Below, one piece after another: positions 16,715 through 27,100 of a stretch of DNA of 64,000 bases. The notes below the pieces were generated by a model, which had not been told where the DNA came from, did not search any database, and saw nothing but the letters and a program-made list of their open reading frames with translations. Numbering within the stretch: position 1 is the stretch's first letter; every line of letters begins with the position of its first letter. The DNA comes from Arthrobacter alpinus. GTDB lineage: Bacteria > Actinomycetota > Actinomycetes > Actinomycetales > Micrococcaceae. The translations under genes and the position numbers were made by a program. The stretch lies in the NCBI RefSeq assembly GCF_001445575.1, contig NZ_CP013200.1:4258480-4322479 (forward strand), given 5' to 3'.

Positions 16715-17266
16715 CTACTGACCAGAGTCGGTGGCGTCTGAATCCGCACCACCGGGCGTTCCTGAATTGGGGCGGTTTGCCCCGTCCACTGTCGAATGCG
16801 GCAATCCCGTCGTCGCAGGGCCGTCGTCAGGCAATTTGCGCACTGGCGGCTCGCGGTGCTGCTGCAGGCTGACGCATCCAGCCGTCCTGGTCAGGTCCCT
16901 CAAACGGGCGATGCTGTGCTCGAGGCGTTCGTGAAAACCCAAGGGGCCGAAACCGCCGTCGTCCTCGGTGTAGGAAGCCTGCTCCGCCCGCTGCAGCGCA
17001 TACAGCTCAGCCACAATGTCAGAGTGCCGCCACCAACAGTCCGGAATCACGGAGGTGGGCAGGCGGTAGGTTTCCACGAGCCAGCGGACCCAGCTGTCGA
17101 GGTGCTTCCACACAGTTTCGGCGGTGCGGGGGTCCATGTCCCGCCACCGGTACGTCATGGGTACGCGCTCGGAGCGCAGTCCACGCGTTGAGCCGAAGAG
17201 CAGTGCCGCGAAGTTGTCTTCGGCACCGTTTTCAACGTCGTATTCAAATGATTCGTCCTCGTCCAT
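16715..17266 (-). CDS. DUF4913 protein of the conjugation module
   Basis: 183 residues starting MDEDESFEYD at ATG 17264-17266, with AGGAG upstream; the open frame extends further, but that part overlaps the coupling-protein gene. Residues from about 45 (TYRWRDMDPRTAETVWKHLD, WVRWLVETY, CWWRHSDIVAELYAL) are the DUF4913 signature found beside VirD4-like genes in actinobacterial mobile elements. Function unknown; the C-terminus is polar and low in complexity. Confidence 0.8.
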   Translation of the reverse strand: MDEDESFEYDVENGAEDNFAALLFGSTRGLRSERVPMTYRWRDMDPRTAETVWKHLDSWVRWLVETYRLPTSVIPDCWWRHSDIVAELYALQRAEQASYTEDDGGFGPLGFHERLEHSIARLRDLTRTAGCVSLQQHREPPVRKLPDDGPATTGLPHSTVDGANRPNSGTPGGADSDATDSGQ

Positions 17267-17268
17267 GG

Positions 17269-19089
17269 CTAAGACTCCTGTTCTTCTGCGGGGGTGGCCG
17301 TTTGTTGGTCGTGTTGTCGTTTGAGGTGGCCGGTGAGTAGCTCGAGCTCTGTTTGCTCCTTTGACCGGCCCAGCTGCGCTGCGTCTTTGCGTCTGTGCCA
17401 TTCGCGCAGGTCCAGCAGGATGGGGCGGCTACGGCGCCCGAGCATGATGGCAGTCCCGGCCGGGAGGCGGCGGATTTCATGGAGCGGGATCACTGGGGAC
17501 TCTCTGATTTGCTCGCCGTCTTGGCGTCCTTGTGCGGACCAGGAGCGGGTGTTGAACGTCAATGTCCGCTCCCCGATCAGCCCCGCGAGAGCTCGGAGGT
17601 CACGTTCGTCCGAGCCGCCGCCAAAGATGACCTTGATGATGGCCGCATCCCAGATGGTGGCTGCCTCGTCCATTGACCATCCGGAGCGGGCCTGGGACAG
17701 GGATTGCAGAACCACCAGTGTGGAGATGCCGATGCCGCCTCCGTCTGAAAGTGCCACTGGCAGGCCTGGCCAGGGAGAGAGGTTGGCGATCTCGTCGAGA
17801 ATGAGTGACAGCGGTGGATCAAGTCGGCCACCAGCCGAGACGAACGCCATCTCCCTGGCTGCATAGTCAATGTCGTCAATGAGCGCGGACAGGTAGGGGC
17901 CTGCGGCGGCGGCGCCACTCTTCGTTCCTATCAAGTACAAGGTGCCGCGTTGTTCGATGAAGGCTTTCGGGTCGAACTGTTCGCCGTTCCCTTTCGGGTT
18001 CAGTGCGGCGAGTACCTTCGGTGAGGACAAGGGCGCAGCTGCGGCCGTTACTCCAATCCATGAGTTGGAGGTGTTGCGTGGGTCGTCATCGATGATGCCC
18101 ATCAAGTCCGCCTGCCAACCCAGCGCAGCCTCTGGTCCCCCAAGTACGGCCAGTGCCTCCCTGGCAAGCACAGGGTTTGATGCCCAGCGGCGAAACGCCG
18201 TTACCCCCTCACCCGAGAGTGCCGCAGCGTGCAGCAAACACTGCAGCACTAGCTGCGAACGCTTTTGCCAGGCAGCGTTCTCGCCTTTGAGGGCAACGTC
18301 GGCTGAGATAACCAACGCGCGTCGCGTGGCGACGTCGGGATCTTGGCAGCCGCGCACAGGTGACCATCCCAGTGTTGAGGGCAGCCCGGACATTCCTTGC
18401 GGGTCGAAGACGGTGACGGGGCGACCATTGGTGGCGCGGGCTTTCATGGTGACAACGAGGTTGTCGGCGCGGGTTGAGGTGGTGACGACAGCACCGGGTG
18501 CGTCGAGAATTGCGTTGATGATGACGTACAGGCCTTTGCCGGAACGGGGTGCACCTTGGATGACGAGGGATTCTTCCGTGGAGACGTGGACCGTGACGCC
18601 TCGGGATTTTCCGATGGTCCAGGAGACTTCTTCAACTTTGGGGTCTTTGGTTCCCGGGCGGGTGTAGCGGCCTCGCTTCAGCGCAGCTTTGGCGCCAAAC
18701 TCGCGGGCGATCTCTGCCCGTCTGGCGACGCCGTCGCGGCCCAGGATGTCCTGCCGCAGCCAGGCACCTGATTGCCGCCATGTACGCAATCCGAGCGTGC
18801 CTGCGAGCGCAGCTACTGTCAGGACGATCAAGACGGGTGCGATGATGAGCCAGATTTGGCCGGTGCCGATGGTGCAGGCTCCCTGTGCGGGCAGTATCCA
18901 TTGGATCCGTCCGCTGAGGAGCCCGGGCAGGACGGCGGGGCTGAAGTCCCATGGGGCAGGTGCACCGCATTGTGATGAGTAGGCAAGGTGGGCGGCGGCC
19001 TGGATGAGAAGGCTCAGGACGATGTAGATGGACGTTGCGATCAGCCCGATGGAGACTATCGGGTTACCGTCGTCGAGGCCCCGCGACAT
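17269..19089 (-). CDS. VirD4/TraG-like type IV coupling protein
   Basis: 606 residues from MSRGLDDGN (ATG 19087-19089, overlapping the stop of the VirB4-like gene). Two N-terminal membrane segments (around residues 10-32 and 79-100) are followed by a cytosolic ATPase: Walker A GAPRSGKG and Walker B LSLILDEIANL. Such proteins bring the DNA-relaxase complex to the conjugation channel. An in-frame extension upstream of 19089 is rejected because it overlaps the VirB4-like gene. Confidence 0.88.
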   Translation of the reverse strand: MSRGLDDGNPIVSIGLIATSIYIVLSLLIQAAAHLAYSSQCGAPAPWDFSPAVLPGLLSGRIQWILPAQGACTIGTGQIWLIIAPVLIVLTVAALAGTLGLRTWRQSGAWLRQDILGRDGVARRAEIAREFGAKAALKRGRYTRPGTKDPKVEEVSWTIGKSRGVTVHVSTEESLVIQGAPRSGKGLYVIINAILDAPGAVVTTSTRADNLVVTMKARATNGRPVTVFDPQGMSGLPSTLGWSPVRGCQDPDVATRRALVISADVALKGENAAWQKRSQLVLQCLLHAAALSGEGVTAFRRWASNPVLAREALAVLGGPEAALGWQADLMGIIDDDPRNTSNSWIGVTAAAAPLSSPKVLAALNPKGNGEQFDPKAFIEQRGTLYLIGTKSGAAAAGPYLSALIDDIDYAAREMAFVSAGGRLDPPLSLILDEIANLSPWPGLPVALSDGGGIGISTLVVLQSLSQARSGWSMDEAATIWDAAIIKVIFGGGSDERDLRALAGLIGERTLTFNTRSWSAQGRQDGEQIRESPVIPLHEIRRLPAGTAIMLGRRSRPILLDLREWHRRKDAAQLGRSKEQTELELLTGHLKRQHDQQTATPAEEQES

Positions 19090-20549
19090 CAGAGCATCCT
19101 CTCGTCTGTGCCGAAGACGGCGAGCTCGTCGGTGGTGACTTCGTTCGCCACGATGAAGGACCTGTTGCCAACCTTCCACAGACCAACACCCTTGGGCAGC
19201 TTCTCGACATGCTCGCACTCCGCTTCGGTCAGACCCAGCGCTTCCTTGGTCAGGCGCATTGCGTCGTGCTTTTGTCTGTAAATGACTCTGGTGTCCGCTT
19301 CAGTGAGGAGGCCGAGAGCTTTCTGCCGAAGACCGCTGGTGCTGTCGCCAATCTCGTTGAGGTCGGCAATCTTGTGCATAATGAGCAGATTTGAAATGCC
19401 ATAACTACGGGCCAGGCGCCATTGCTCACTCATTTTTGCGAGCATGTAAGGATCCGCGAGCATTCGCCAGCCTTCGTCATAGACCACGATCCGCTTTGCC
19501 CCGTCGGGATTCGTCACAGCAGCTTCCAGCCATGTCGCACCGCAGGCTGCGGCCAAGGACAGGGCCTGTTCCGAGGCACCAATCAGCGCCGAAGTATCCA
19601 TGACCATAATGGGGGCATCGGCGTCGAAAGCTACGGTTGAAGGCGCATCGAACATGCCTTCAAGGTCACCTGAGACTGTTCTGCGTAGTGAATGTCCGAC
19701 GCCAGTCCCACCGTTGGGCCCGACGAGTGCGGCTGTCGCCGGGGTGGGGTTAAGCAAGTACTCCAGCACCATGGGCAGTGTCGGCGTGCTGTTGGCAGCT
19801 ACGGCATCCGTCAACGCCATATCCAGCGCCGTATGTTCCACCGGGCTCAGCGGAACACCCGGACGCATAAGCGAAACCAGAGCCACGAGCAGGTGCCGGC
19901 GTCGCTGCCGCACCACGGCCAGCCACTGTGCATCGGACAGCGCGCTGGAGCGGGGGCCGGCGTCGAGCGGGTTGACCCTAGTTGCCCGGCCGGGCCCTAC
20001 CGAAATGACCTTGCCACCCGGGATGGCGTTGGCAACGGGAACCCATTCTCCTTTGGGATCCGACGCCACAGCTGCTTTGCGTCCAAGGGTGATGGAGCGG
20101 GTGACCAGGGACTTCCCGCACATGGACTTGCCAGTGCCCACGGTACCGATGACAACGATGGACGGGCCACTGATGAACCCTTTGTCATACATGACCCACG
20201 GGTCATAGCAGAATGCTCCGGAGCCAAACAGGTCGGTGCCGATGTAGGTTCCCTCCGGGCCGAGCCCGGACTCGGTGAGGAACGGGTATGCGGCCGCCAT
20301 GGTCAGGGTCGAGGCCCGGTGCGGGGACGGGTGAACCCTGTGCGGGCCCCAGAGTGTGGATCCTTCCCGTTTGCCCCAATCCCCGGCCAGACCGCTGCCT
20401 CCGGTTTCCGCTGCTCGCTGCGCCCGCAACTCACGCAAGGAAAGCTTGGGCGAGGTGTCCAAGGAACGTTCGCGCCGCCGTCGTGCTTGCCGCTCGCTAT
20501 GAGTCTCCCCGGCGGGAGCAATACTGACTGAGGCAAGGTGCTTGCTCAT
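19089..20549 (-). CDS. VirB4-like conjugation ATPase
   Basis: 486 residues from MSKHLASVSI (ATG at 20549, overlapping the SCO6880-like stop). Walker A GTVGTGKS at about 135-142; Walker B in RIVVYDEGWRML; then LLIMHKIADLNEIGD, which resembles the VirB4/TraC motor domain. It powers assembly of the secretion channel. The N-terminal domain of classical VirB4 is short here, as is common in actinobacterial ICEs, where a separate SCO6880-like protein precedes it. Confidence 0.85.
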   Translation of the reverse strand: MSKHLASVSIAPAGETHSERQARRRRERSLDTSPKLSLRELRAQRAAETGGSGLAGDWGKREGSTLWGPHRVHPSPHRASTLTMAAAYPFLTESGLGPEGTYIGTDLFGSGAFCYDPWVMYDKGFISGPSIVVIGTVGTGKSMCGKSLVTRSITLGRKAAVASDPKGEWVPVANAIPGGKVISVGPGRATRVNPLDAGPRSSALSDAQWLAVVRQRRRHLLVALVSLMRPGVPLSPVEHTALDMALTDAVAANSTPTLPMVLEYLLNPTPATAALVGPNGGTGVGHSLRRTVSGDLEGMFDAPSTVAFDADAPIMVMDTSALIGASEQALSLAAACGATWLEAAVTNPDGAKRIVVYDEGWRMLADPYMLAKMSEQWRLARSYGISNLLIMHKIADLNEIGDSTSGLRQKALGLLTEADTRVIYRQKHDAMRLTKEALGLTEAECEHVEKLPKGVGLWKVGNRSFIVANEVTTDELAVFGTDERML

Positions 20550-22012
20550 TTCAGTCCCCTTCCCAAGGGCAGAGCCCCGGCGATAAACGCTGGCCACTGC
20601 TGCCCGGCCATGAGCCGCAACTCGACAAACGCTCCTGCTGCGGCCGATTCAAGTTCTTGCCGGCAGCGGGACAACTCATCGAGGGTGTCGGCTGTGATGG
20701 TTACATAGGCTGCGGGGCGGACATCCCCATGACCGGCGACGATCTCCTCCTCACGCTGGGCGACTTCGTCCTCTTCGGCTCGCTGTTCGCGGGTCAGGGG
20801 CCGGTCCAAGCGGCCATTGATTCGACGGCGGGTGTCATGTGCTTCCTGCGCCGAACGGATGTCCCGGAGCGCCTGGTCAGTGGGTACCGTCCGGATGACT
20901 TGGGAGATGGTGTGCCGGAACTCCCCGACATAGATCAGCGGTTGCAGGAACCCTGGATAGACCTGCTGGCGAGGCCACTCCGCGACCCAAAACGTTTGGT
21001 GGAAGCCGGAATCAGTGCGCAGGTACGTCCAATGCTCGTCAGTGGCCATCGGCCCCGGAGAAACAGGCGTGTTGCCCTTGCTGTCTCCTGTTGATGCCGC
21101 CCACTTCGCCACGGCCTCCGGATCAAAAGCGCCACGAACCACTGCCGTTATGGCGGTGTCTGACAGCCATTCGGTGACAATCACGCCGTGTGTTTTCAGC
21201 CCGGTACTGAAGGCCTCCACCTCGGAACGCAGGACATGCTCCAGACCAGCCATTGCTCCCCCGGCATCCTTGATCCGGTGTCGCGCCTTGGCCGTATCCA
21301 GGACGATCGTCATGATGATCTCGTGGCTCATGGCCGATCCGGCAGCTTCAATCAGGTCTAGATATGACAGGTCGCCCCACTGTGCATCTGCGATGCGCTC
21401 CGGTGGCACGGAACGCTCATAGTAGGCTCGCAGGGCGCTCGACGGGTAGGGCACGGTGTAGTCCTGAATCGCAATGCGCGCGACGGCAGGCCGACTGGCC
21501 ATGGACGCTTGAACCCTGGACCAAGATTGGCCGGCGTACGCTTTGTCGTCACTGTCCATCAGGGCAAACGACGTCGTGGTGCAACGAAGCGAGACCATCG
21601 CCTCGTTCCCGCCCCGGTCCAGGACGAATCCTTCACCTTTTGTTGTTTTGAAGAGTTCTAGGCTGCCCAGCCCTCCCGGCAACGCCATGGTTCCAGCTTT
21701 TTGCGGTTGCTCCGGTCGCGCCAGGTACAGGGTCTCGTTCAACACCGAGCGCAGGAAGAATATTGAGGCGGTCAATGCCCACACCGGGTACGGGATCCTC
21801 GCATACTGCAGGACGCCGAACAGCATCAGCCCCGCCCAAACGGGTGCCGTCAGCACGAAGGCAAGGGGCCCTCCGGTCGCTGACGAGAGCGCAGCGATCA
21901 GCATTCCCAGAGCAACCAGTGAAAGCTGGTACCACTGCAGTCCCATGAACAGACCATGCCGTTCGTGCCGAGGGAAGCGGACGGGCTGCAGAATGCGGGT
22001 GTCTTCAGTCAT
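20546..22012 (-). CDS. SCO6880-family membrane protein of the conjugation apparatus
   Basis: 488 residues when started at ATG 22010-22012 (MTEDTRILQPV), which overlaps the stop at 22005 of the preceding frame in ATGACTGA. The N-terminus has the PrgI-like pattern of two close hydrophobic segments (residues ~30-75), followed by a large soluble part. The open frame runs on upstream to 23557 and joins a TrbL-like protein, but the joining segment (about 22030-22440) is a Pro/Arg/His-rich out-of-frame reading, so one 1003-residue fusion is unlikely. Family function is unknown beyond association with VirB4-like ATPases. Confidence 0.8.
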   Translation of the reverse strand: MTEDTRILQPVRFPRHERHGLFMGLQWYQLSLVALGMLIAALSSATGGPLAFVLTAPVWAGLMLFGVLQYARIPYPVWALTASIFFLRSVLNETLYLARPEQPQKAGTMALPGGLGSLELFKTTKGEGFVLDRGGNEAMVSLRCTTTSFALMDSDDKAYAGQSWSRVQASMASRPAVARIAIQDYTVPYPSSALRAYYERSVPPERIADAQWGDLSYLDLIEAAGSAMSHEIIMTIVLDTAKARHRIKDAGGAMAGLEHVLRSEVEAFSTGLKTHGVIVTEWLSDTAITAVVRGAFDPEAVAKWAASTGDSKGNTPVSPGPMATDEHWTYLRTDSGFHQTFWVAEWPRQQVYPGFLQPLIYVGEFRHTISQVIRTVPTDQALRDIRSAQEAHDTRRRINGRLDRPLTREQRAEEDEVAQREEEIVAGHGDVRPAAYVTITADTLDELSRCRQELESAAAGAFVELRLMAGQQWPAFIAGALPLGRGLK

Positions 22013-23557
22013 GGTGACCATCTCCATTGCTGGGAGGATTCTTCGGTAAGTACTTGGACGGGGTAACAGGTCGCGTGGGGTTGACTGGTGCCGAGCGGGG
22101 TGGTTGGTTGGTGGGGCCCGCCGGCGGTGTTGGCTTTGGACGGCTAACTGGTGGCACGGCCGGACTGGATGGAGTTTGCCTGGACGGGCCGGTTGGGGAG
22201 CCGGGGATCTTGCCCGAGTAGCGGGACGTGCTTGGCTCCCTACCCGATGACGGCGGTGTTGAGGCTGGGCTGCCTGATTGAGTACCCGGCTGGTGTTCAT
22301 TTTTGGCGGTGCCTGCGTGTCCGCCTTTGGCCGACGGTCCCGGCGGCATAGGCCAGGCCGTTGATGATGCCGACCCGGGCCTCTGTTCTCCTCCGGAAGC
22401 CGAACTCTGGGCCTTAGGGCTTGATGCCGATGGTCCCCAGCCTGTGCCGGGTTTCCAATCCACGCCTTACTTGCACCAGCATGCATGGCGGTGGGGCCCA
22501 AGTGCGCTGCAGAGTGGCTGGACGCAACCGGCGTCGGCCCTTTACCGCCGACACCTGGCATGTGCAGCTTCCCGCCGAACTGGCGGCCGAGCTGTCTGCT
22601 CGTGAAGCTTCCAGCTCGGCTGGCAACATGGCCACCGCCCGCCATTTGCGCGGCCCCCGCAATCTCGCCGCCCGCAAAGCTAACGAGCTTGAGAGCCATT
22701 AATGGTGCTGCGCAGGCCAAGACCATTCCGACGGCGCCAGACGCAAGTCCGCTGAACGACGTCGAATCCGCAAAAAGTTTCACGGCAACTGCCAGAACGG
22801 TTGCGGCGAGCGGTTTCGCAATCAAAAGCGCAATGACGGTTTCGCACCAAATCCTGGTCCACGATTTTGTTCTTTCCCATGGCAGAAGCATGATGGCCAC
22901 CGGCGCGACCGCTGCCAAGACAATCAAGGCAAACGACCGGAAGATCATTGAGCACATGAGGATGAACGACAGTATCCACACAACGAGGACGGCGATGGCT
23001 GTGACAACAACGGCCCCGGTCGGTCCACCAGTTGTTCCGCTGCTGAGCGAAACGACATCCCAGTCCCGCCCTGAACCAGCTTCCGCCTTTTGGAAGCCGA
23101 ACAGTCTCATGAACACGACATAGGGATCTTTGCCGAGCGTGCTCAACAGGGCCGTGGAGGCCGAATCCGTAAAGCTGGATAGTTTGCTCATGAGGCCTGT
23201 CGCCAGGTAGACCATCGGGACTGCAAGCGCACCACCGAGCAGTGCCCGGCCGATGCGGCGCGGCTGTTGACTGACTAGGCCAGCGATGAGCTGGACGATC
23301 ATGACAACCACGAGCGGCGTCATCATAACGACAACCCACCAATTGGTTAGGCCACTGACAATGCTCCATTCCGACGCATCAATGTCTGAGACCCCGAATG
23401 CGCCAGAGATGAACGACCACATCCACGACGCCATGCTCTCGAGGATGCTGGCGATGTAAGAGGTGACTGAGGCAGCGAAGTCGTCGTTGGCTTGGGAGAC
23501 GATCCCACAGCCGGGCGGCCACCAGCCACTCAAGTTACATTTGACCGTCGGTAACAT
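22005..23557 (-). CDS. TrbL/VirB6-like multispanning conjugation protein, with an apparent 1-base frameshift
   Basis: The N-terminal ~300 residues have six or more hydrophobic spans (WWVVVMMTPLVVVMIVQLIA, VVVTAIAVLVVWILSFILM, FALIVLAAVAPVAIMLLPW) typical of TrbL/VirB6, followed by a Gly/Ala-rich tail. The tail continues sensibly (Pro/Ser-rich, ending NGDGHHD) only in the frame that stops at 22005. Adding one base in the run CCCC at 22435-22438 restores a continuous 517-residue protein whose stop overlaps the next start. As written the frame instead runs into the SCO6880-like gene. Either a real lesion or a homopolymer error; error is likely given the indels in the rRNA copies. It starts 9 bases after the pilin-like gene. 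Confidence 0.75.
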
Positions 23558-23566
23558 GGCCGAGAC

Positions 23567-23857
23567 CTAGAATCCGAGGTTGAACGCGTTCTGCGACCAC
23601 AGGATGTAACCGTTGATGCCGCCCAGAATGGCGGCCACGGGTCCAGTCCAGAGCAAGATCATTCCGCCGCCAGACGCCAGACGTGAGGACTGGCTGAGCT
23701 TGCCAGCCAACAGCATGGCGGCACCGATGATCGCCACGATGGCGATCACGATGAACGCGCCGACGAGGATTCCGCCGCCAATTTCTTTGAGGGACTCGAG
23801 GAATGGGAAGTTGGTGTTCGGGGTGATCCCGGGATCCACCGCTGCCAGATACAACAT
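23567..23857 (-). CDS. small pilin-like (VirB2/TrbC-type) membrane protein
   Basis: 96 residues from MLYLAAVDPG; GGAG lies 7 bases before this ATG (23855-23857), so the longer frame from 23914 is rejected. Two hydrophobic spans (ILVGAFIVIAIVAIIGAAML, then ILLWTGPVAAILGGINGYIL) are separated by a short polar loop (SQSSRLASGGG), the layout of small conjugation pilin or inner-membrane subunits in actinobacterial ICEs. First gene of the conjugation block; the identification rests on topology and position. Confidence 0.65.
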   Translation of the reverse strand: MLYLAAVDPGITPNTNFPFLESLKEIGGGILVGAFIVIAIVAIIGAAMLLAGKLSQSSRLASGGGMILLWTGPVAAILGGINGYILWSQNAFNLGF

Positions 23858-24100
23858 TGTGAACTCCAATCGCTGGTTGCCCACATGCGTGGACGTTTTG
23901 TTCACATGCTTCATGGCTACGGGGAGGGAAAACTACATGACCAAGCAGTCGATGCGTCAATTTCCGCCGATTTTCTTGACTATTGCCCGACCGGTCAGAT
24001 GAGACCACAACGCTCTGATGGGCAAGATGGGTACTGAAGAACCCATCAGCACGTAGGCTGAGCTCATAAAGGATGTTCCGGCGAATGTGGCAGAATTCAA
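23858..24100. promoter_or_regulatory. divergent intergenic region between the conjugation block and the NACHT gene
   Basis: About 240 bases without a supported gene. The conjugation genes leave to the left and the STAND/NACHT gene to the right, so both promoters should lie here. I cannot name convincing -35/-10 pairs. Confidence 0.35.
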
Positions 24101-27100
24101 TTGCCCAGATCGGTGCCCGACATCCAAGCTAAATGGGGGCCGAACAACCACCATGGTCTGAATATTGGCTTGAGTCGACTGAGAGTAGGTACGCCAACCG
24201 TGGAGGCTGATATTCCACATCAAACCGCATCGATTCCAGCAGTCGAAGAAGGTAGCGCGTGGTTATGGTCTCCGCCTGAAGCGATCGTTGCCGAACTACC
24301 GTCCACCACGGAGCTCGAATCCCTTCCGCTAGACATGCTCGGGTACCGTGATGCCGAACGACTATTTCTATGCCTACTAAGCTTGGTTGCGGACGTTAGT
24401 TTTGCAAAGTCCTACGGCGTGCCTGGCCAGGCGCAGGAAGGCATCGACGTTTATGGTCGCCTGAAGCCCCAAGTTGCGGCTAGGGTCGCTTCGCGTCATA
24501 GATTCCCGGCTTTGGAGCGGGACCCTTCTCCGCTAGCTTCACCGACTGAACACCAGCAGTATGTAACCCTGCAATCAAAACGTGTCCAACGCGTGAGCCC
24601 AAGCGACATAAAGGATGCTGTTTCGAAGTTTTTGGAAGGTAGTTGGGCTGGGCGTAGCCTCCAGTTCTACTACGCAACTACATTCGATTTCCGAGGCACG
24701 GGCTTGGACGAAGCCATTCGTGAGCAAGCGGACCGCCTCGAATCCATGGGGGTCGAATTCATCCCGTGGGATGCAGAGCGAATCAATGAACTACTACGCG
24801 ATCAACCTCGCTTGGTGGCTAGGTTCTTCGGCGAACAATGGGTCGCACCTTTCTGTGGTCAAGCCCACGCTTCTAGTGTGCCCGATTCCCAGTTGAGCCA
24901 AATCGAATTTCGGTTCCTGCGCACCGAGTTGCATTCGTTGTACCAGGCCGCCTTTGTCGCAGTTGCTTCCCTACGACCGAACGACGGCGCTCAGCTAGTC
25001 ATGCTGGATGCAGTCCCAAGGCCAGAAGATACTGCTGACTACTGGGCCGAAGTTGGTAGCTCTATAGACGCGGTGGTTCAGGATTCCTCGAGCGAAGATG
25101 CAGCTAACTCAAGTGAATCGCCGCCTAACGTGTTATCCGCTACATACCGCTCGAGACGCTCCCTGCGGTCAATCCGTCTCCTCCTGAGTGACCGACGTGG
25201 CCTCCCTGAAATCAACGGTGCCATGCCGGCAGATGACTGGTTCGCAGGGGGAAATCGCAACTTGCTTATCGGAGCCCCGGGCGCCGGAAAATCCAGCCTA
25301 TTGCGATACATTGCAACAGACCTATTGGCCGATGAGCCAACCTCAGTTGCCATGCAGCGAAGCCACGGTGATCGACTCCCCGTATGGCTTCCCTTCGGGT
25401 TCCTTTGTCATCACCTCGATGCCAACGATTCGAATTCCTTGGCAACGGCTGTCGAAGCCTGGCTTACAAGCCACGCGCGGCCGGACCTCTATCCCCTCGT
25501 AGCAAGGGCCCTCGAAGATGATCGCCTACTTCTTCTCATTGACGGTATCGATGAGTGGACCACAGAATCGACTGCAGGCAATGCGCTTGCGAAATTGGAG
25601 ACATTCCTCGGACATACAGAAGCCGCGGTTATTCTCACTTCGCGCCCTTACGCGGTGGCACGCCTTCCTTTTAATCTGATCTGGCGCAAAGCTGACCTAG
25701 CTCCTCTTGACTCAGGCCAGCAGTTCCTCATCGCGCAACAACATTTAGTACCCGGCAATTACACGAGAGAATCAGAATCACCAAGCGTTCATTCGTGGTC
25801 GAAATCAAACGTCCAGCCGTTCATCGCCCAGATTTCGGCCGTTCCTGAACTGGAAGCCTTCGCGAGGACCCCCCTCCTGCTCGCTCTGTTAGCACGGATA
25901 TGGCGGGGGGAGCCGTTGCCTGGCCGCCGATTCGATCTTTACGACCTCATCATCAGGATGTTGGTCGATACACACCCCAAGATGCGCGCTCGTGCATCTA
26001 CCGCCGCCACCCGGCCACTCCATTCTAAAGATTTCCTTGTCCTCATCCAGGCGGTGGCGTACAGACTAAAAGTTGACGAAGTTCCGCATCCTATCCCTGC
26101 AAAGACGATGCAGAAGTTTATGGTGGATGCTCTCGCCGATGAGGAAATACTCGGCTACGACAAACGCGACGCGTACCTGATTGCAGCATGTGCCATGGAA
26201 ATGGCGGAGGATGAATTTGGTCTTCTAGTCCCTCAAGGTGCGAAGCACGTCGGATTTGTCCACCGAATAGTGGGGGACCATCTTGCCGGCCGCCATTTGG
26301 CAGAACTATCCACAGAAATCCAACTCGACGCTTTCGTTGAGATGCACGGCGATCCCGCTTGGTCCGATGTGCTGCTTGCTGCCCTCAACTCGCAACCGAA
26401 CAAGCATATTGTCGCTCAATTCGTCGATTCCATTGTCAATAGAGCGACAACTTCACGAGCGGAACCTTGGCCACGAGGCATCGAGGCGTCGCATGCAGTT
26501 TGGGAGTTCATCGGCGCCACGCTCGCTTCGGACGTGAACTTAGCACCGAGGAAGACCCGGGAGTTACTCGGCTTTGTCGTGGACGAAATCGAATCCTCGC
26601 CGTTCCTTTCCTATCGCGCGTCGCTCATCTCGATTCTTGTCGATGCCGCAGTGATCCCCTCCAACTGGGGAGATCTGCTCCCCATATTCCGTCGCTGGCT
26701 GGATGTGACACGACCCAACCCCAGTGAGGCCGTGTGGGCCATGGCTGAGCTGCCGGAGGAACTCAACGATAGAGTCCGCAAGATCACTATTCAAAGCATG
26801 CGACATGAGGATAGTTCAGTTCGTTCCGCGGCAGTAAAGACGTTTGCAGTGAGATACGGGACTGTTCGCTCGACAGGCACGGAGGTCTGCTCAGCCAACA
26901 ATCGGCCGGTGGACGCCGACTTGGTCGAGGTTATTAGGTCCGGCCCTGATGCCCGAACACAAACAGCGGCCCTAATGGCGCTCGTCGATGGCTGGCCCGA
27001 GGATGAGGTTACATGGGAGCACGTCGAATGGGCTCGCACCACATCGAAATCGAATCTACGTACAGGAGCCTTGTTCGCAATCGCCAATCGTGATCAGGTG

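Noticed and set aside
20546..23557. A single 1003-residue TrbL-SCO6880 fusion protein
   Set aside because: The joining segment reads as a Pro/Arg/His-rich out-of-frame product, and a one-base correction restores two normal, overlapping genes.
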